From Taishania sp045629585 (lineage in GTDB: Bacteria > Bacteroidota > Bacteroidia > Flavobacteriales_D > Crocinitomicaceae), in assembly GCA_045629585.1 (NCBI GenBank), contig JAZQRM010000021.1:68078-132077 (forward strand): a DNA stretch of 64,000 nucleotides, read 5' to 3'. Under the pieces are notes generated by a model. The model was given only the letters and a program-made list of their open reading frames with translations, was not told the origin of the DNA and made no database searches. Made by a program: the position numbers and the translations under genes. Positions 34,342 through 42,857 of this stretch are shown here, piece by piece; the first letter of the stretch is position 1; each line of letters begins with the position of its first letter.

Positions 34342-36351
34342 ATGGAAAAAAGTCTAGCACAGCAAAGAATTTTAGAATTAGAGCAATTACTGAATGATTT
34401 TAATCATGCCTACTATGTTTTAAATGAATCGCCTGTAACTGATTATGAATTCGACCAGCTAATGGTGGAATTACAACAATTAGAAGGCTTATTTCCTGAT
34501 TTGGCATCTGCTACTTCTCCAACAAAACGGGTGGGTGGTGATTTAACACGCAAATTTGAAAGCGTAACGCATCAATTCCCTATGCTTTCCTTATCCAACA
34601 CATACAATCAAGAAGAAATTGTAGAATGGGAGAATCGCTTAAAGAAAACGATTGGAGAAGTTATACATTATGTATGCGAACTAAAATATGATGGAGTAGC
34701 CATTGGAATTCAATATGAAAATGGGAGGCTTCTTAGAGCGGTTACCCGAGGTGATGGAACTAAAGGTGAAGATGTAACAACTAATGTTAAAACAATTCGA
34801 ACTATTCCATTGCAATTAAAAGGAGATTATCCAGATTTCTTTGAAATAAGAGGTGAGATTTTCATGCCAAAAAAAGCGTTTGAACAATTGAATAAAAATC
34901 GCGAAGAAATAGGTGAATCTCTCTTTGCTAATCCACGGAATGTTGCATCAGGAACACTTAAATCTTTGGATTCAAAAGTGGTCGCTTCTAGAGGTTTGGA
35001 TTGTTATTTATACGGGATTTATGGCGCTGATGTAGCAGATGGGCATTACGAATCCGTTTTACGTGCAGCTGATTGGGGCTTTAAAGTTCCGAATAAAGAA
35101 AAAAGATATATCTTCAAAACAGATCGAATAGAAGGAATAATGGCCTTTATTGATCATTGGAATAAAGAACGTAAAAAGTTACCGTTTGAAATTGATGGTG
35201 TTGTTATTAAAGTTAACAATTATGAACAGCAAGAAACACTAGGATTCACTGCTAAATCTCCCAGATGGGCGGTTGCTTATAAATTTAAAGCGGAACGAGT
35301 TTCAACACAACTAGAATCTGTTGTCTACCAAGTTGGACGAACGGGAGCTATAACGCCTGTCGCAAATTTAAAACCTATTCAATTAGGTGGCACGGTTGTT
35401 AAAAGGGCTTCTTTGCATAATGCAGAACAGATCCAACGTTTGGATTTACATTTGTCCGACCATGTTTTTGTTGAAAAAGGAGGGGAGATAATCCCCAAAA
35501 TAGTCGGAGTTGAGTTGGAAAAACGTCTACCTAATTCCCAGTTGATTGTTTTTCCAGAAAATTGTCCCGAATGTGGAAGTAAATTGGTTAAAAATGAAGG
35601 AGAAGCACAACATTACTGCATAAATGAGGAAGGGTGTTTACCACAAAGACTTGGTAAGATAGAGCATTTTATTGCAAGAAAAGCGATGAATATTGATGGT
35701 TTGGGAGGTGAAACTGTTCAGGCATTTATCAATCAAGGTTTAATACATGATTTCACCGATTTATTTACTCTTTCGTTTGATGATATATTAAATGTTGATC
35801 GTATGGGGGAGAAATCCGCTAACAATTTATTATTTAGTTTAAAAGAAGCTCAAAATGTACCTTTTGAACGGGTGTTATTTGCTTTAGGAATTCGATTTGT
35901 AGGAGAAACAGTTGCAAAGAAACTAGCCCAAGCATTTCATTCGATTGATAATTTATCCAAAGCGAGTTTAGAAGATTTAATGCAAGTGGATGAAATTGGT
36001 GAACGTATTGCGCTTTCTGTCTATCATTATTTGAAAGAGGATAAAAATCAACAGAACATTCAAAAACTCAAAAATGCTGGTATAACTTTCGAAATTGAAG
36101 AAAAGAGTGTTGATAGTAATGTGCTAGAAGGGAAGAGCATTGTTGTAAGTGGTGTTTTCTCAAGGTATTCAAGAGATGAAATTAAAGACTTGGTAGAAAA
36201 AAATGGTGGAAAAAACGTGAGTTCTATTTCTAAAAATACGGACTTTGTACTTGCGGGAGAAAATATGGGGCCTGCAAAGTTAGAAAAGGCAGCAAGCTTG
36301 AATATTCCAATAATAAATGAACAAACCTTCATTGACATGATAGGGAAGTAA
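34342..36351 (+). CDS. ligA: NAD-dependent DNA ligase
   Basis: A 669-residue protein with the complete LigA order: Ia domain (1-60), adenylation domain with catalytic Lys115 in the KYDGVAIG motif, OB fold, the four-Cys zinc finger CPECGS ... CINEEGC (about 405-430), helix-hairpin-helix repeats and a C-terminal BRCT domain. It seals nicks in DNA using NAD+ and is essential. It is 9 bases after the GH3 fusion gene, hence probably co-transcribed. Confidence 0.98.
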   Translation: MEKSLAQQRILELEQLLNDFNHAYYVLNESPVTDYEFDQLMVELQQLEGLFPDLASATSPTKRVGGDLTRKFESVTHQFPMLSLSNTYNQEEIVEWENRLKKTIGEVIHYVCELKYDGVAIGIQYENGRLLRAVTRGDGTKGEDVTTNVKTIRTIPLQLKGDYPDFFEIRGEIFMPKKAFEQLNKNREEIGESLFANPRNVASGTLKSLDSKVVASRGLDCYLYGIYGADVADGHYESVLRAADWGFKVPNKEKRYIFKTDRIEGIMAFIDHWNKERKKLPFEIDGVVIKVNNYEQQETLGFTAKSPRWAVAYKFKAERVSTQLESVVYQVGRTGAITPVANLKPIQLGGTVVKRASLHNAEQIQRLDLHLSDHVFVEKGGEIIPKIVGVELEKRLPNSQLIVFPENCPECGSKLVKNEGEAQHYCINEEGCLPQRLGKIEHFIARKAMNIDGLGGETVQAFINQGLIHDFTDLFTLSFDDILNVDRMGEKSANNLLFSLKEAQNVPFERVLFALGIRFVGETVAKKLAQAFHSIDNLSKASLEDLMQVDEIGERIALSVYHYLKEDKNQQNIQKLKNAGITFEIEEKSVDSNVLEGKSIVVSGVFSRYSRDEIKDLVEKNGGKNVSSISKNTDFVLAGENMGPAKLEKAASLNIPIINEQTFIDMIGK

Positions 36352-36368
36352 TACAAAAGAATCGTAAA

Positions 36369-36394
36369 TTGGGTGAAGTAATTAATTACATTTG
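36369..36394 (+). promoter_or_regulatory. promoter-like site before dapA
   Basis: TTG (36369-36371), a 15-base spacer and TACATTTG (36387-36394). The -7 box is exact; the spacer is short. The dapA ATG follows 22 bases after the box. Confidence 0.45.
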
Positions 36395-36416
36395 TAAGGA
36401 ATAGCGAAAACGAAGA

Positions 36417-37298
36417 ATGAAAAATATATTTAAAGGAAGTGGTGTTGCTTTAGTAACTCCTTTTAACGAAGATTTCTCAATTGATTTTGACGGATTAAGA
36501 AAATTAGTCCGTTTACAAATTGAAAATGGTACTGATTTCCTTGTCGTTCAAGGAACTACAGGTGAGTCACCCGTGTTGTCTTCCGCTGAAAAGCAAGCTG
36601 TTTTAGAGACTGTCATAAACGAAAATGCCGGACGATTAAAGATTGTGTATGGTGTAGGTGGAAATAACACATTAGAAGTAGGTGAGAAAATCACTCAGAT
36701 TCCACAAGGAGTTGATGGTATTTTATCTGTTTCACCCTATTACAACAAACCGACACAAAAAGGCATTATAGCTCATTTCTCCTTTCTTGCTGAAAAAACA
36801 GAATTACCAATCATTTTATATAATGTTCCAGGTCGCACAGGGTCTAACATGTTACCTGAAACCGTTATTGAACTAGCGAAAATTAAAAACATTGTAGCAG
36901 TCAAAGAAGCGAGTGGGAATATGGAACAAATAATGGAAGTTGTCCGTTTAGCCCCAGAAGGTTTTGAAGTGCTTTCAGGTGATGATCCTATAACATTACC
37001 ACTAATAGCTTCTGGTGCCGTTGGTGTTATTTCTGTTGTTGCACAAGCTTTACCAGAACAATTTAATAAAATGGTTCATTTATCGATGGAAGGTAAATTT
37101 TCAGAAGCAAAACCTCTTCATCTAGATTTGTTACCTATAACAAAAATGTTTTTTGAGGAAGGAAACCCTGCAGGTGTAAAAGTGGCACTCGAAAAAAGAG
37201 GGGTCTTAAAGAATGTGGTGCGTTTACCATTGCAAACCGTATCGGAAGATTTGAAAGCTAGAATTTATAGTGAAACAGCTCGAATAATAGGTGCTTAA
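36417..37298 (+). CDS. dapA: 4-hydroxy-tetrahydrodipicolinate synthase
   Basis: A 293-residue DHDPS. Motifs: VALVTPFNEDFSID, QGTTGESPVLS, YYNKPTQKG, YNVPGRTG, and the Schiff-base Lys163 in VKEASGN. It condenses pyruvate with aspartate semialdehyde, the committed step to lysine and meso-diaminopimelate for peptidoglycan. It is the first gene of a dapA - lipoprotein - nrnA - FKBP - FKBP series and has its own promoter-like site. Confidence 0.97.
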   Translation: MKNIFKGSGVALVTPFNEDFSIDFDGLRKLVRLQIENGTDFLVVQGTTGESPVLSSAEKQAVLETVINENAGRLKIVYGVGGNNTLEVGEKITQIPQGVDGILSVSPYYNKPTQKGIIAHFSFLAEKTELPIILYNVPGRTGSNMLPETVIELAKIKNIVAVKEASGNMEQIMEVVRLAPEGFEVLSGDDPITLPLIASGAVGVISVVAQALPEQFNKMVHLSMEGKFSEAKPLHLDLLPITKMFFEEGNPAGVKVALEKRGVLKNVVRLPLQTVSEDLKARIYSETARIIGA

Positions 37299-38067
37299 CA
37301 TTAGAAAAATATCAATCGTTTTAGTCGGAACTGTGGTTCTGAGTTCTTGCTATCAAAAGAAAGCTGAACGCAAACGCAGTTGGACAGACGTCTATTCTGA
37401 TTTAGAAAGTGAAGATAAAAATACAGATACAACAGATGTCGTGTTTTATATAGATACTTTTAAGTTAGTTAGCCCCCATCAAGTGGCAAAAGACCTCAAC
37501 AAAACATTAAAACGAAAATGGAATGTTGATAAAATTAGCTATGCCCAAATTGAAGATGAAGACACTTTGGCTCTTTTGACACAAATGGCGCTTAGTGAAG
37601 TTTATCTTTCAGTAGGTTCAGTTCTTAAGAATCAACTAATGATTACTGAACATAATGATAAATTAGAAGAGTTAACTTTATTAGTTTGCGAAGAGGAAAA
37701 TAGCATCAAACCGAAAACCGTAAAAATTGATAGTCTTTCAAGTGAAATGAAACAATTTTATTTGGATGCGATGGAACCAAAGTATCTAGTGTATGCAGAA
37801 GCACGAAAATGGTTGGAAAATATCTATTTAACCTTGCAGCAAAATAAAAATATCACACAAGTTAAACATTATCAACAAATTATTCAAACGCAAATTGATA
37901 ATGGTAAAGATATGTTAGTTCGCTTGTATGCATTTCAAGAGTTTGAACCAATTGCTAATTTTTCACAACAATTGATTTCCATTTTGGACCTTTTTAAAGA
38001 AGATGCGCCAACAGACGAAATATATCAATTTGTGAGTGAAGTCCGTGAAAATTTTGGACAAAAGTAA
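37291..38067 (+). CDS. lipoprotein of unknown function
   Basis: A 258-residue protein with a lipobox VLSSCYQKK (Cys20). It starts at GTG, overlapping dapA by 8 bases; no nearby ATG is in frame, and the signal peptide begins at once after the GTG. The rest is helical with many charged residues and no recognised domain. Translation is thus coupled to dapA. The position before nrnA and the FKBP lipoproteins suggests an envelope role, but nothing more specific can be said. Confidence 0.75.
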   Translation: MLNIRKISIVLVGTVVLSSCYQKKAERKRSWTDVYSDLESEDKNTDTTDVVFYIDTFKLVSPHQVAKDLNKTLKRKWNVDKISYAQIEDEDTLALLTQMALSEVYLSVGSVLKNQLMITEHNDKLEELTLLVCEEENSIKPKTVKIDSLSSEMKQFYLDAMEPKYLVYAEARKWLENIYLTLQQNKNITQVKHYQQIIQTQIDNGKDMLVRLYAFQEFEPIANFSQQLISILDLFKEDAPTDEIYQFVSEVRENFGQK

Positions 38068-38077
38068 GATTTAAAAA

Positions 38078-39073
38078 ATGTCAATTTACAAAGATATAAT
38101 AGCGGCCATAGAAAAGGCTAATTCAATTGTTATAACAGCTCACAAATCACCTGATGGTGACTCTATCGGTTCTTCAATTGGTTTGAAACGAGCGATTGAA
38201 AAACTAAGTAAAAAGGTAGTAATATGTCATCCAGATAAAGCTCCTTCAGTTTTCGGATTTTTAGAAGATATAGAAGAAATTATAACTTGGGAAGAGCATT
38301 CGGACGAGGTCCAAAAACAAATTGTAAACGCAGATTTAATTTTCGCCTTAGATTACAATGATTTTAGTCGTTTAGGTGTTGAAATGGGGGAAGCTTTGAG
38401 TCCTTTCAGTTCAAAAACTATTCTTATTGACCATCATCTTAATCCATCGCAGGATATGATGTTAATTCTATCTGATACACAGTGCTGTTCTGCAGCTCAA
38501 TTAGTATTTGATGTTTTAGAATATGGAAAACCTGAATTAGTGGATCTACAGGTTGTTGAACCATTGTATCTAGGGATAATGACCGATACAGGTTCATTTC
38601 GATTCCCATCAGTTGAGGCTCGAACACATGAAGTTTTAGGCAAAATGCTAGCACTTGGTTTGAAACATTTTAAAATCCACGAAGCTGTCTTTGATTCTAA
38701 TACGTTAAGTCGCCTAAAATTAAAAGGATACGCCACAAGCGAAAAGTTAGAATTGGTTCACAATGGTAAAATTGCCCTTATTTCCTTATCTGAAGAAGAA
38801 TTGAAGCGTTTCAACTACGTTAAAGGTGATACCGAAGGCCTTGTCAATTTAGCGCTTTCGATTGAAGGTGTGCAAGCTGCCGTTTTTGCCTATGAACAGG
38901 ATGGAAAGGTGAAAATGTCATTTCGAAGTAAAGGTGATTATGAAGTCAACCAAATAGCAAATGATCATTTTAACGGTGGAGGTCATAAATATGCTGCTGG
39001 TGGAATGTCACTAGAAGGATTAAATACGACAATGGATAAAATAAAAACGCTAATTCCTAGTTATTTTAAATAA
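38078..39073 (+). CDS. nrnA: DHH/DHHA1 phosphoesterase, NrnA-like
   Basis: A 331-residue protein of the NrnA class. The DHH domain has HKSPDGDSIGS, ALDYNDFSRLG, LIDHHLNP and the MTDTGSFRFP segment; the DHHA1 domain ends with the RNA-binding FNGGGHKYAAGG motif. NrnA degrades 2-5 nucleotide RNAs (nanoRNA) and dephosphorylates 3'-phosphoadenosine 5'-phosphate. Its stop overlaps the next start by one base (TAATG). Confidence 0.92.
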   Translation: MSIYKDIIAAIEKANSIVITAHKSPDGDSIGSSIGLKRAIEKLSKKVVICHPDKAPSVFGFLEDIEEIITWEEHSDEVQKQIVNADLIFALDYNDFSRLGVEMGEALSPFSSKTILIDHHLNPSQDMMLILSDTQCCSAAQLVFDVLEYGKPELVDLQVVEPLYLGIMTDTGSFRFPSVEARTHEVLGKMLALGLKHFKIHEAVFDSNTLSRLKLKGYATSEKLELVHNGKIALISLSEEELKRFNYVKGDTEGLVNLALSIEGVQAAVFAYEQDGKVKMSFRSKGDYEVNQIANDHFNGGGHKYAAGGMSLEGLNTTMDKIKTLIPSYFK

Positions 39074-39591
39074 TGAAAGCATGGACTCAAATTTTCTTTA
39101 TTTCTTCTCTTATATTGAGTTGTAGTACAACGGATACACCCGTAAATGAAATAGAGTGGAGTAATGAAATTTCTACACAATTTAATAAAGAGAACGCAAA
39201 AGAAGAGGAAATTGATATAAAATTGTATTTGACCAGAAAGCCAGATTGGAAAATGTCTGTGACAGGGTCGGGCTTACAATACTATATCTACGAATCTCAT
39301 CCGAAAAATCCGCTTGCCGTTGTAGGAAATAAAGTAGAAGCCCAATTTCGTGTTGAACTTTTGGACGGTGAGTTAGTGGGTGAGTCAAAGGCGGATGAAG
39401 TAACTGAATTTGAAGTTGATCGTGCGCAAATTGAAACAGGAATCCAAGAAGCTGTTAAATTAATGCGTCAAGGAGAGCGAGCTAAACTTATTATACCAAG
39501 TCACTTAGCACATGGTGTGGTTGGGGATTTGTCAAAAATACCACCATTAAGTGTTTTGGTGGTGGATATATATGTTCATAGAATTTATTAA
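39073..39591 (+). CDS. FKBP-type peptidyl-prolyl isomerase lipoprotein, GldI-like
   Basis: A 172-residue lipoprotein (lipobox LILSCSTT, Cys17) with one FKBP domain in the C-terminal two thirds: GSGLQYYIYE, the VEAQFRVELLDGELV strand, GIQEAVKLMRQGERAKLIIPSHLAHG and VLVVDIYVHRI. It should help folding of secreted or outer-membrane proteins. GldI, a gliding-motility lipoprotein of Flavobacterium, has this layout; the link is plausible but not proven here. Coupled to nrnA by a TAATG overlap and to the next FKBP gene likewise. Confidence 0.87.
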   Translation: MKAWTQIFFISSLILSCSTTDTPVNEIEWSNEISTQFNKENAKEEEIDIKLYLTRKPDWKMSVTGSGLQYYIYESHPKNPLAVVGNKVEAQFRVELLDGELVGESKADEVTEFEVDRAQIETGIQEAVKLMRQGERAKLIIPSHLAHGVVGDLSKIPPLSVLVVDIYVHRIY

Positions 39592-40430
39592 TGAATAGTA
39601 GAAAAATTAATTTAATCATCATTGTCGTTTTAGGCTTGTACGCTTGTAAAAATGACCATTCAAATAATCTTGAAGAATCAGAATCGGTAGAGGTGCTTCA
39701 GCCCTTGGATACTATTGACTTGAATTTACCAATAAAAAAAGAAGTACACCTTAATACTGGAATCTCTATTCAATGGTTAGAAGAAGGTACGGGAGAAAAA
39801 GTAAAAGATGGTAGTGTTTATGACATTGATTATCGTGTACGTTTGGAAGATAGTACAATTATTGACGGGGTTCATCTATTAAGAAAAACCTCGATTCCTT
39901 ATTTGGTGGGTTATAACATGCAGCCTGCTGGTTGGGATATAACAATGCGTGAATTACGTGTTGGTGATTTCATCCATGCCCAAGTACCTTCAAGGTTATT
40001 GCGAGGAGATAAAGAAGCGAAAGGACTTATCCCTAAACATTCTGATAATCTTTTAAACATTCGTGTTTTAAGAGAAGTTCCGCCCACCAGAGAGATCGAC
40101 GGTGTGAAAGTTTGGGTAATGGCAGAAACTGGAAAGAAAACGGTTAAATTTAGTGCAGATAATGAAATAGAGTTTTACACGATGATTTCCACAAAAACGA
40201 ATCCTTTTTACTTTAATTCTTTCGCTTCAGGAAAACCTTTTAAAGCTCGATTGGAAGACAATGGTTTGGTACCAGGTTTAAAAAAAGCGTTAATAAACGC
40301 AAAAAAAGGTGATCGTTTGTTAATTTTAATCCCAAGTGCTCAAGGTTATGGTGCAAAAGGATTACATGATATAGTAAAACCAAATGAAGATTTATTCTTC
40401 AATTTATATGTTAATGATGTGTTTGAATAG
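39591..40430 (+). CDS. tandem-domain FKBP lipoprotein
   Basis: A 279-residue lipoprotein (lipobox GLYACKND, Cys20) with two FKBP-like domains. The first (about 55-155) has GISIQWLEEGTGEKVKDG and RVGDFIHAQVPSRLLRG; the second (about 165-279) has EFYTMI, LVPGLKKALINAKKGDRLLILIPSAQGYG and LFFNLYVNDV. Two domains in one protein resemble the FkpA/Mip-type chaperones, although these normally have a helical dimer arm instead. It is in tandem with the preceding FKBP lipoprotein; the two are only weakly similar. Confidence 0.85.
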   Translation: MNSRKINLIIIVVLGLYACKNDHSNNLEESESVEVLQPLDTIDLNLPIKKEVHLNTGISIQWLEEGTGEKVKDGSVYDIDYRVRLEDSTIIDGVHLLRKTSIPYLVGYNMQPAGWDITMRELRVGDFIHAQVPSRLLRGDKEAKGLIPKHSDNLLNIRVLREVPPTREIDGVKVWVMAETGKKTVKFSADNEIEFYTMISTKTNPFYFNSFASGKPFKARLEDNGLVPGLKKALINAKKGDRLLILIPSAQGYGAKGLHDIVKPNEDLFFNLYVNDVFE

Positions 40431-40452
40431 TAGTGTTTTGGTACTATATTTG
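40423..40452 (+). promoter_or_regulatory. promoter of the LysM/M23 peptidase gene
   Basis: TTG (40423-40425), a 19-base spacer and TATATTTG (40445-40452) are an exact match to both Bacteroidota boxes. The site overlaps the end of the second FKBP gene, and the peptidase ATG lies 65 bases downstream. Confidence 0.7.
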
Positions 40453-40517
40453 TAATTACACGGAATTAATCAACAAATGAACACTGAATTTTAATATTTA
40501 GCGGTAGTTAAAGTGAT

Positions 40518-41516
40518 ATGATGAAAAAAATAATTTTAGGGTTAGCTTGTTTTGCGCTTAATCCTGTGGTGAATGCCCAAAAAGCCATTGATACCCTTTA
40601 CACTTCTCATGGTACGGTGTTACTATATGAGAATAGATCTTGGCAATATTTAGAAGATTTGAAATTTAATGGGGTTATGAATGACCATGTGCATTGTCAA
40701 GTAGCACAACATGAAGATTTACAATTTATTTACCCTTGGGATACCGATAATGTTTTTTCCAGTATGCGTCAGAATGACATCTCTAAATTCAAAGATACTC
40801 TGTGGATGTGCTTGGTGGATAATTTAAACGACGGTTTTCATATGCCAGTGGATGGAGTTGTTACTTCTCGATATGGTTGGAGAAAAGGGCGTAATCACAA
40901 TGGAATCGATTTAAACTTAAATACAGGTGATCCTGTTAAAGCTGCATGGGCTGGTAAAGTAAGGTACGCAAAATGGAATAACGGAGGATTTGGCAATTTA
41001 GTTATAGTAAGACACGAAAATGGTTTAGAAACTTTGTATGCTCATCTTTCTAAAATTAACGTTGTCCCTAATCAAGAGGTAAAAGCAGGTGAGATAATTG
41101 GTTTAGGTGGTAATACAGGACGCTCTTTTGGAGCACATTTGCATTTTGAAGTGCGTTTTTATGATCTCCCTATGAATCCAGAGCAGGTCATAAATTTTGA
41201 AACTAAAGAATTAAGAGATGAAAATCTGATGGTTCACAGAGCGCTATTTAGACCAGGAGCAGCACCACTTCTAGATGGGCATGGAGGACCAAATCCAACA
41301 GCAGGAACAAATGTAGCTGGAGCAGCACAAACTGCAATTACAAAGTCAAATACAAATACCGTTTCAGCAACCAACAAATATTATAAAGTTCGTTCTGGGG
41401 ATACTTTAAGTGCGATAGCTGCAAAGAATAAAACCACTATCGCTAAAATCTGTCAATTAAACGGAATAAAGCAAACGACGGTTTTACAAGTTGGTAGAAA
41501 TTTACGTGTAAGATAA
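40518..41516 (+). CDS. M23 family peptidoglycan endopeptidase with LysM domain
   Basis: A 332-residue protein with a signal peptide (cleavage near VNAQ, residue 20). The M23/LytM domain has its zinc ligands in HNGIDLN (H-x3-D), the YAHLSK motif and HLHFEV (HxH), around residues 130-220. A Thr/Ala/Asn linker leads to a C-terminal LysM domain (YYKVRSGDTLSAIAAKN...) that binds peptidoglycan glycans. It should cleave peptide cross-links in the periplasm during growth or division. It has its own promoter and a strong terminator downstream. Confidence 0.94.
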   Translation: MMKKIILGLACFALNPVVNAQKAIDTLYTSHGTVLLYENRSWQYLEDLKFNGVMNDHVHCQVAQHEDLQFIYPWDTDNVFSSMRQNDISKFKDTLWMCLVDNLNDGFHMPVDGVVTSRYGWRKGRNHNGIDLNLNTGDPVKAAWAGKVRYAKWNNGGFGNLVIVRHENGLETLYAHLSKINVVPNQEVKAGEIIGLGGNTGRSFGAHLHFEVRFYDLPMNPEQVINFETKELRDENLMVHRALFRPGAAPLLDGHGGPNPTAGTNVAGAAQTAITKSNTNTVSATNKYYKVRSGDTLSAIAAKNKTTIAKICQLNGIKQTTVLQVGRNLRVR

Positions 41517-41530
41517 TTAATGGAAAATTT

Positions 41531-41573
41531 AAAGTAAATCGTGTTAACAATAGTCAACACGATTTACTTTTAT
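41531..41573 (+). terminator. long perfect hairpin after the M23 peptidase gene
   Basis: AAAGTAAATCGTGTT (41531-41545) and AACACGATTTACTTT (41556-41570) are a perfect 15-bp inverted repeat with a 10-base loop, followed by a short T-rich run. It lies between the M23 gene and bamD, 9 bases before the bamD ATG, so it may terminate or attenuate read-through. Confidence 0.7.
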
Positions 41574-41578
41574 ACTAT

Positions 41579-42400
41579 ATGAAAATGAAAAGAACAATCC
41601 TTGTTTTGACGCTACTAGTTGTATTGACTAGTTGCTCTAATTATTCAAAAGTTATAAAAGGAGACGATTATACAGCAAAGGCCCAGGTAGCTGAAGAATT
41701 ATATAACGCGAAAAAATATACAAATGCTATTGTTCTTTTTGAGCAAATCTACCAGCGCTACCCTAAACAAACGGAAGGAGAGGCGGCTTATTTCAAAATT
41801 GGTAAAGCTTACTATTTGAATGAAGATTATTACATGGCAGGATATTTTCTTGGGCAATTTACTCAACGCTTTCCTTTCAGTACTCAAGTAGAAGAGGCAA
41901 CTTTTTTAAGTGCGCTTTGCTCCGTAAAAAACTCCCCCGCATACAGCTTGGATCAAACTGAAACAGAAGAAGCATTAAGTAACTTACAACAGTTTATTGA
42001 TAAATTTCCTAATTCAGAATTAGTAGATAGCTGTAATCACATAATGGATCGACTACATTTTAAGTTAGAAACGAAATATTATGAGCATGTTAAGTTATAT
42101 GATAGAACAATGAATTATAGATCTGCGGTAACATCTTCAGAGCTTTTTGTTCGCGACTACCCAAGTAGTCCTTATCGAGAGGAAATATTTTATATTTTAG
42201 TATATAATTCGCTCCAACTAACAAAAAATAGTATCGAAATTAAGAAGATTGAGCGTGCGGAACAAACACTAGAAAGGCATCGCGTTTTTTTATTAGAATT
42301 TCCTGACTCAAAATATCTCAAAAATTTAAAAACAATTAAAGATGATATGGCTAATGAAATCCAAAAGGCCGAAAAACACATGAGTTTATTAAACAAATAA
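41579..42400 (+). CDS. bamD: outer-membrane protein assembly factor BamD
   Basis: A 273-residue lipoprotein (lipobox VLTSCSNYSK, Cys18) with TPR-like helices: AEELYNAKKYTNAIVLFEQIYQRYP, AYFKIGKAYY, YFLGQFTQRFPFSTQVEEA and later EALSNLQQFIDKFPNSE. BamD helps BamA insert beta-barrel proteins. It precedes the omega-like gene, coaBC, DUF4835 and recN in the order typical for Bacteroidota. Confidence 0.92.
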   Translation: MKMKRTILVLTLLVVLTSCSNYSKVIKGDDYTAKAQVAEELYNAKKYTNAIVLFEQIYQRYPKQTEGEAAYFKIGKAYYLNEDYYMAGYFLGQFTQRFPFSTQVEEATFLSALCSVKNSPAYSLDQTETEEALSNLQQFIDKFPNSELVDSCNHIMDRLHFKLETKYYEHVKLYDRTMNYRSAVTSSELFVRDYPSSPYREEIFYILVYNSLQLTKNSIEIKKIERAEQTLERHRVFLLEFPDSKYLKNLKTIKDDMANEIQKAEKHMSLLNK

Positions 42401-42424
42401 GTGATTTTTGGAATAAAAGATTTT

Positions 42425-42452
42425 TTGTTTTCAGAAAGAAATGATAACTTTG
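42425..42452 (+). promoter_or_regulatory. promoter of the omega-like subunit gene
   Basis: TTG (42425-42427), a 17-base spacer and TAACTTTG (42445-42452) match the consensus exactly. It lies in the 124-base gap after bamD and 72 bases before the ATG. Confidence 0.7.
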
Positions 42453-42524
42453 CTTTTGGTATTTGCATTAAATGCGTGCAAGACTACAAGATTCAATTAG
42501 AAATAAGATAATTCAATAGATAAT

Positions 42525-42848
42525 ATGAGCTTCAAAAATAGTACAGCAGAACGTTCAACAGTAACACGTGATACCGTTTTATTGGAAGAAAAAACAGGAA
42601 ACGTTTACGAATCAATCGTAGCATTATCAAAACGTTCGAATCAATTAAGCGTTGAATTAAAAGAGGAATTAACTCAAAAATTACAGGAGTTTGCTTCTTC
42701 AACAGATAATTTGGAAGAAATTTTTGAAAATCGTGAACAAATTGAAATCTCTCGTTTTTACGAAAAATTACCTAAGCCTGTGGCTATGTCAATCGAAGAC
42801 CTTTTAGGGGATAAATTGAGTATTCGTCGTCCAGAAGAGAATAAATAA
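42525..42848 (+). CDS. RNA polymerase omega (Rpb6)-like subunit
   Basis: A 107-residue protein placed between bamD and coaBC, where Bacteroidota encode their divergent omega subunit. Visible features are NVYESIVALSKRSNQLSVELKEELTQKLQEF, the helical Rpb6/omega core, and the acidic stretch NLEEIFENREQIEISRFYEKLPKP, ending with a short basic tail. Omega helps assemble and stabilise the core polymerase by contacting beta-prime. The match is by context and helical pattern and not by a strong sequence motif. Confidence 0.78.
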   Translation: MSFKNSTAERSTVTRDTVLLEEKTGNVYESIVALSKRSNQLSVELKEELTQKLQEFASSTDNLEEIFENREQIEISRFYEKLPKPVAMSIEDLLGDKLSIRRPEENK

Positions 42849-42857
42849 TAGTAATTT

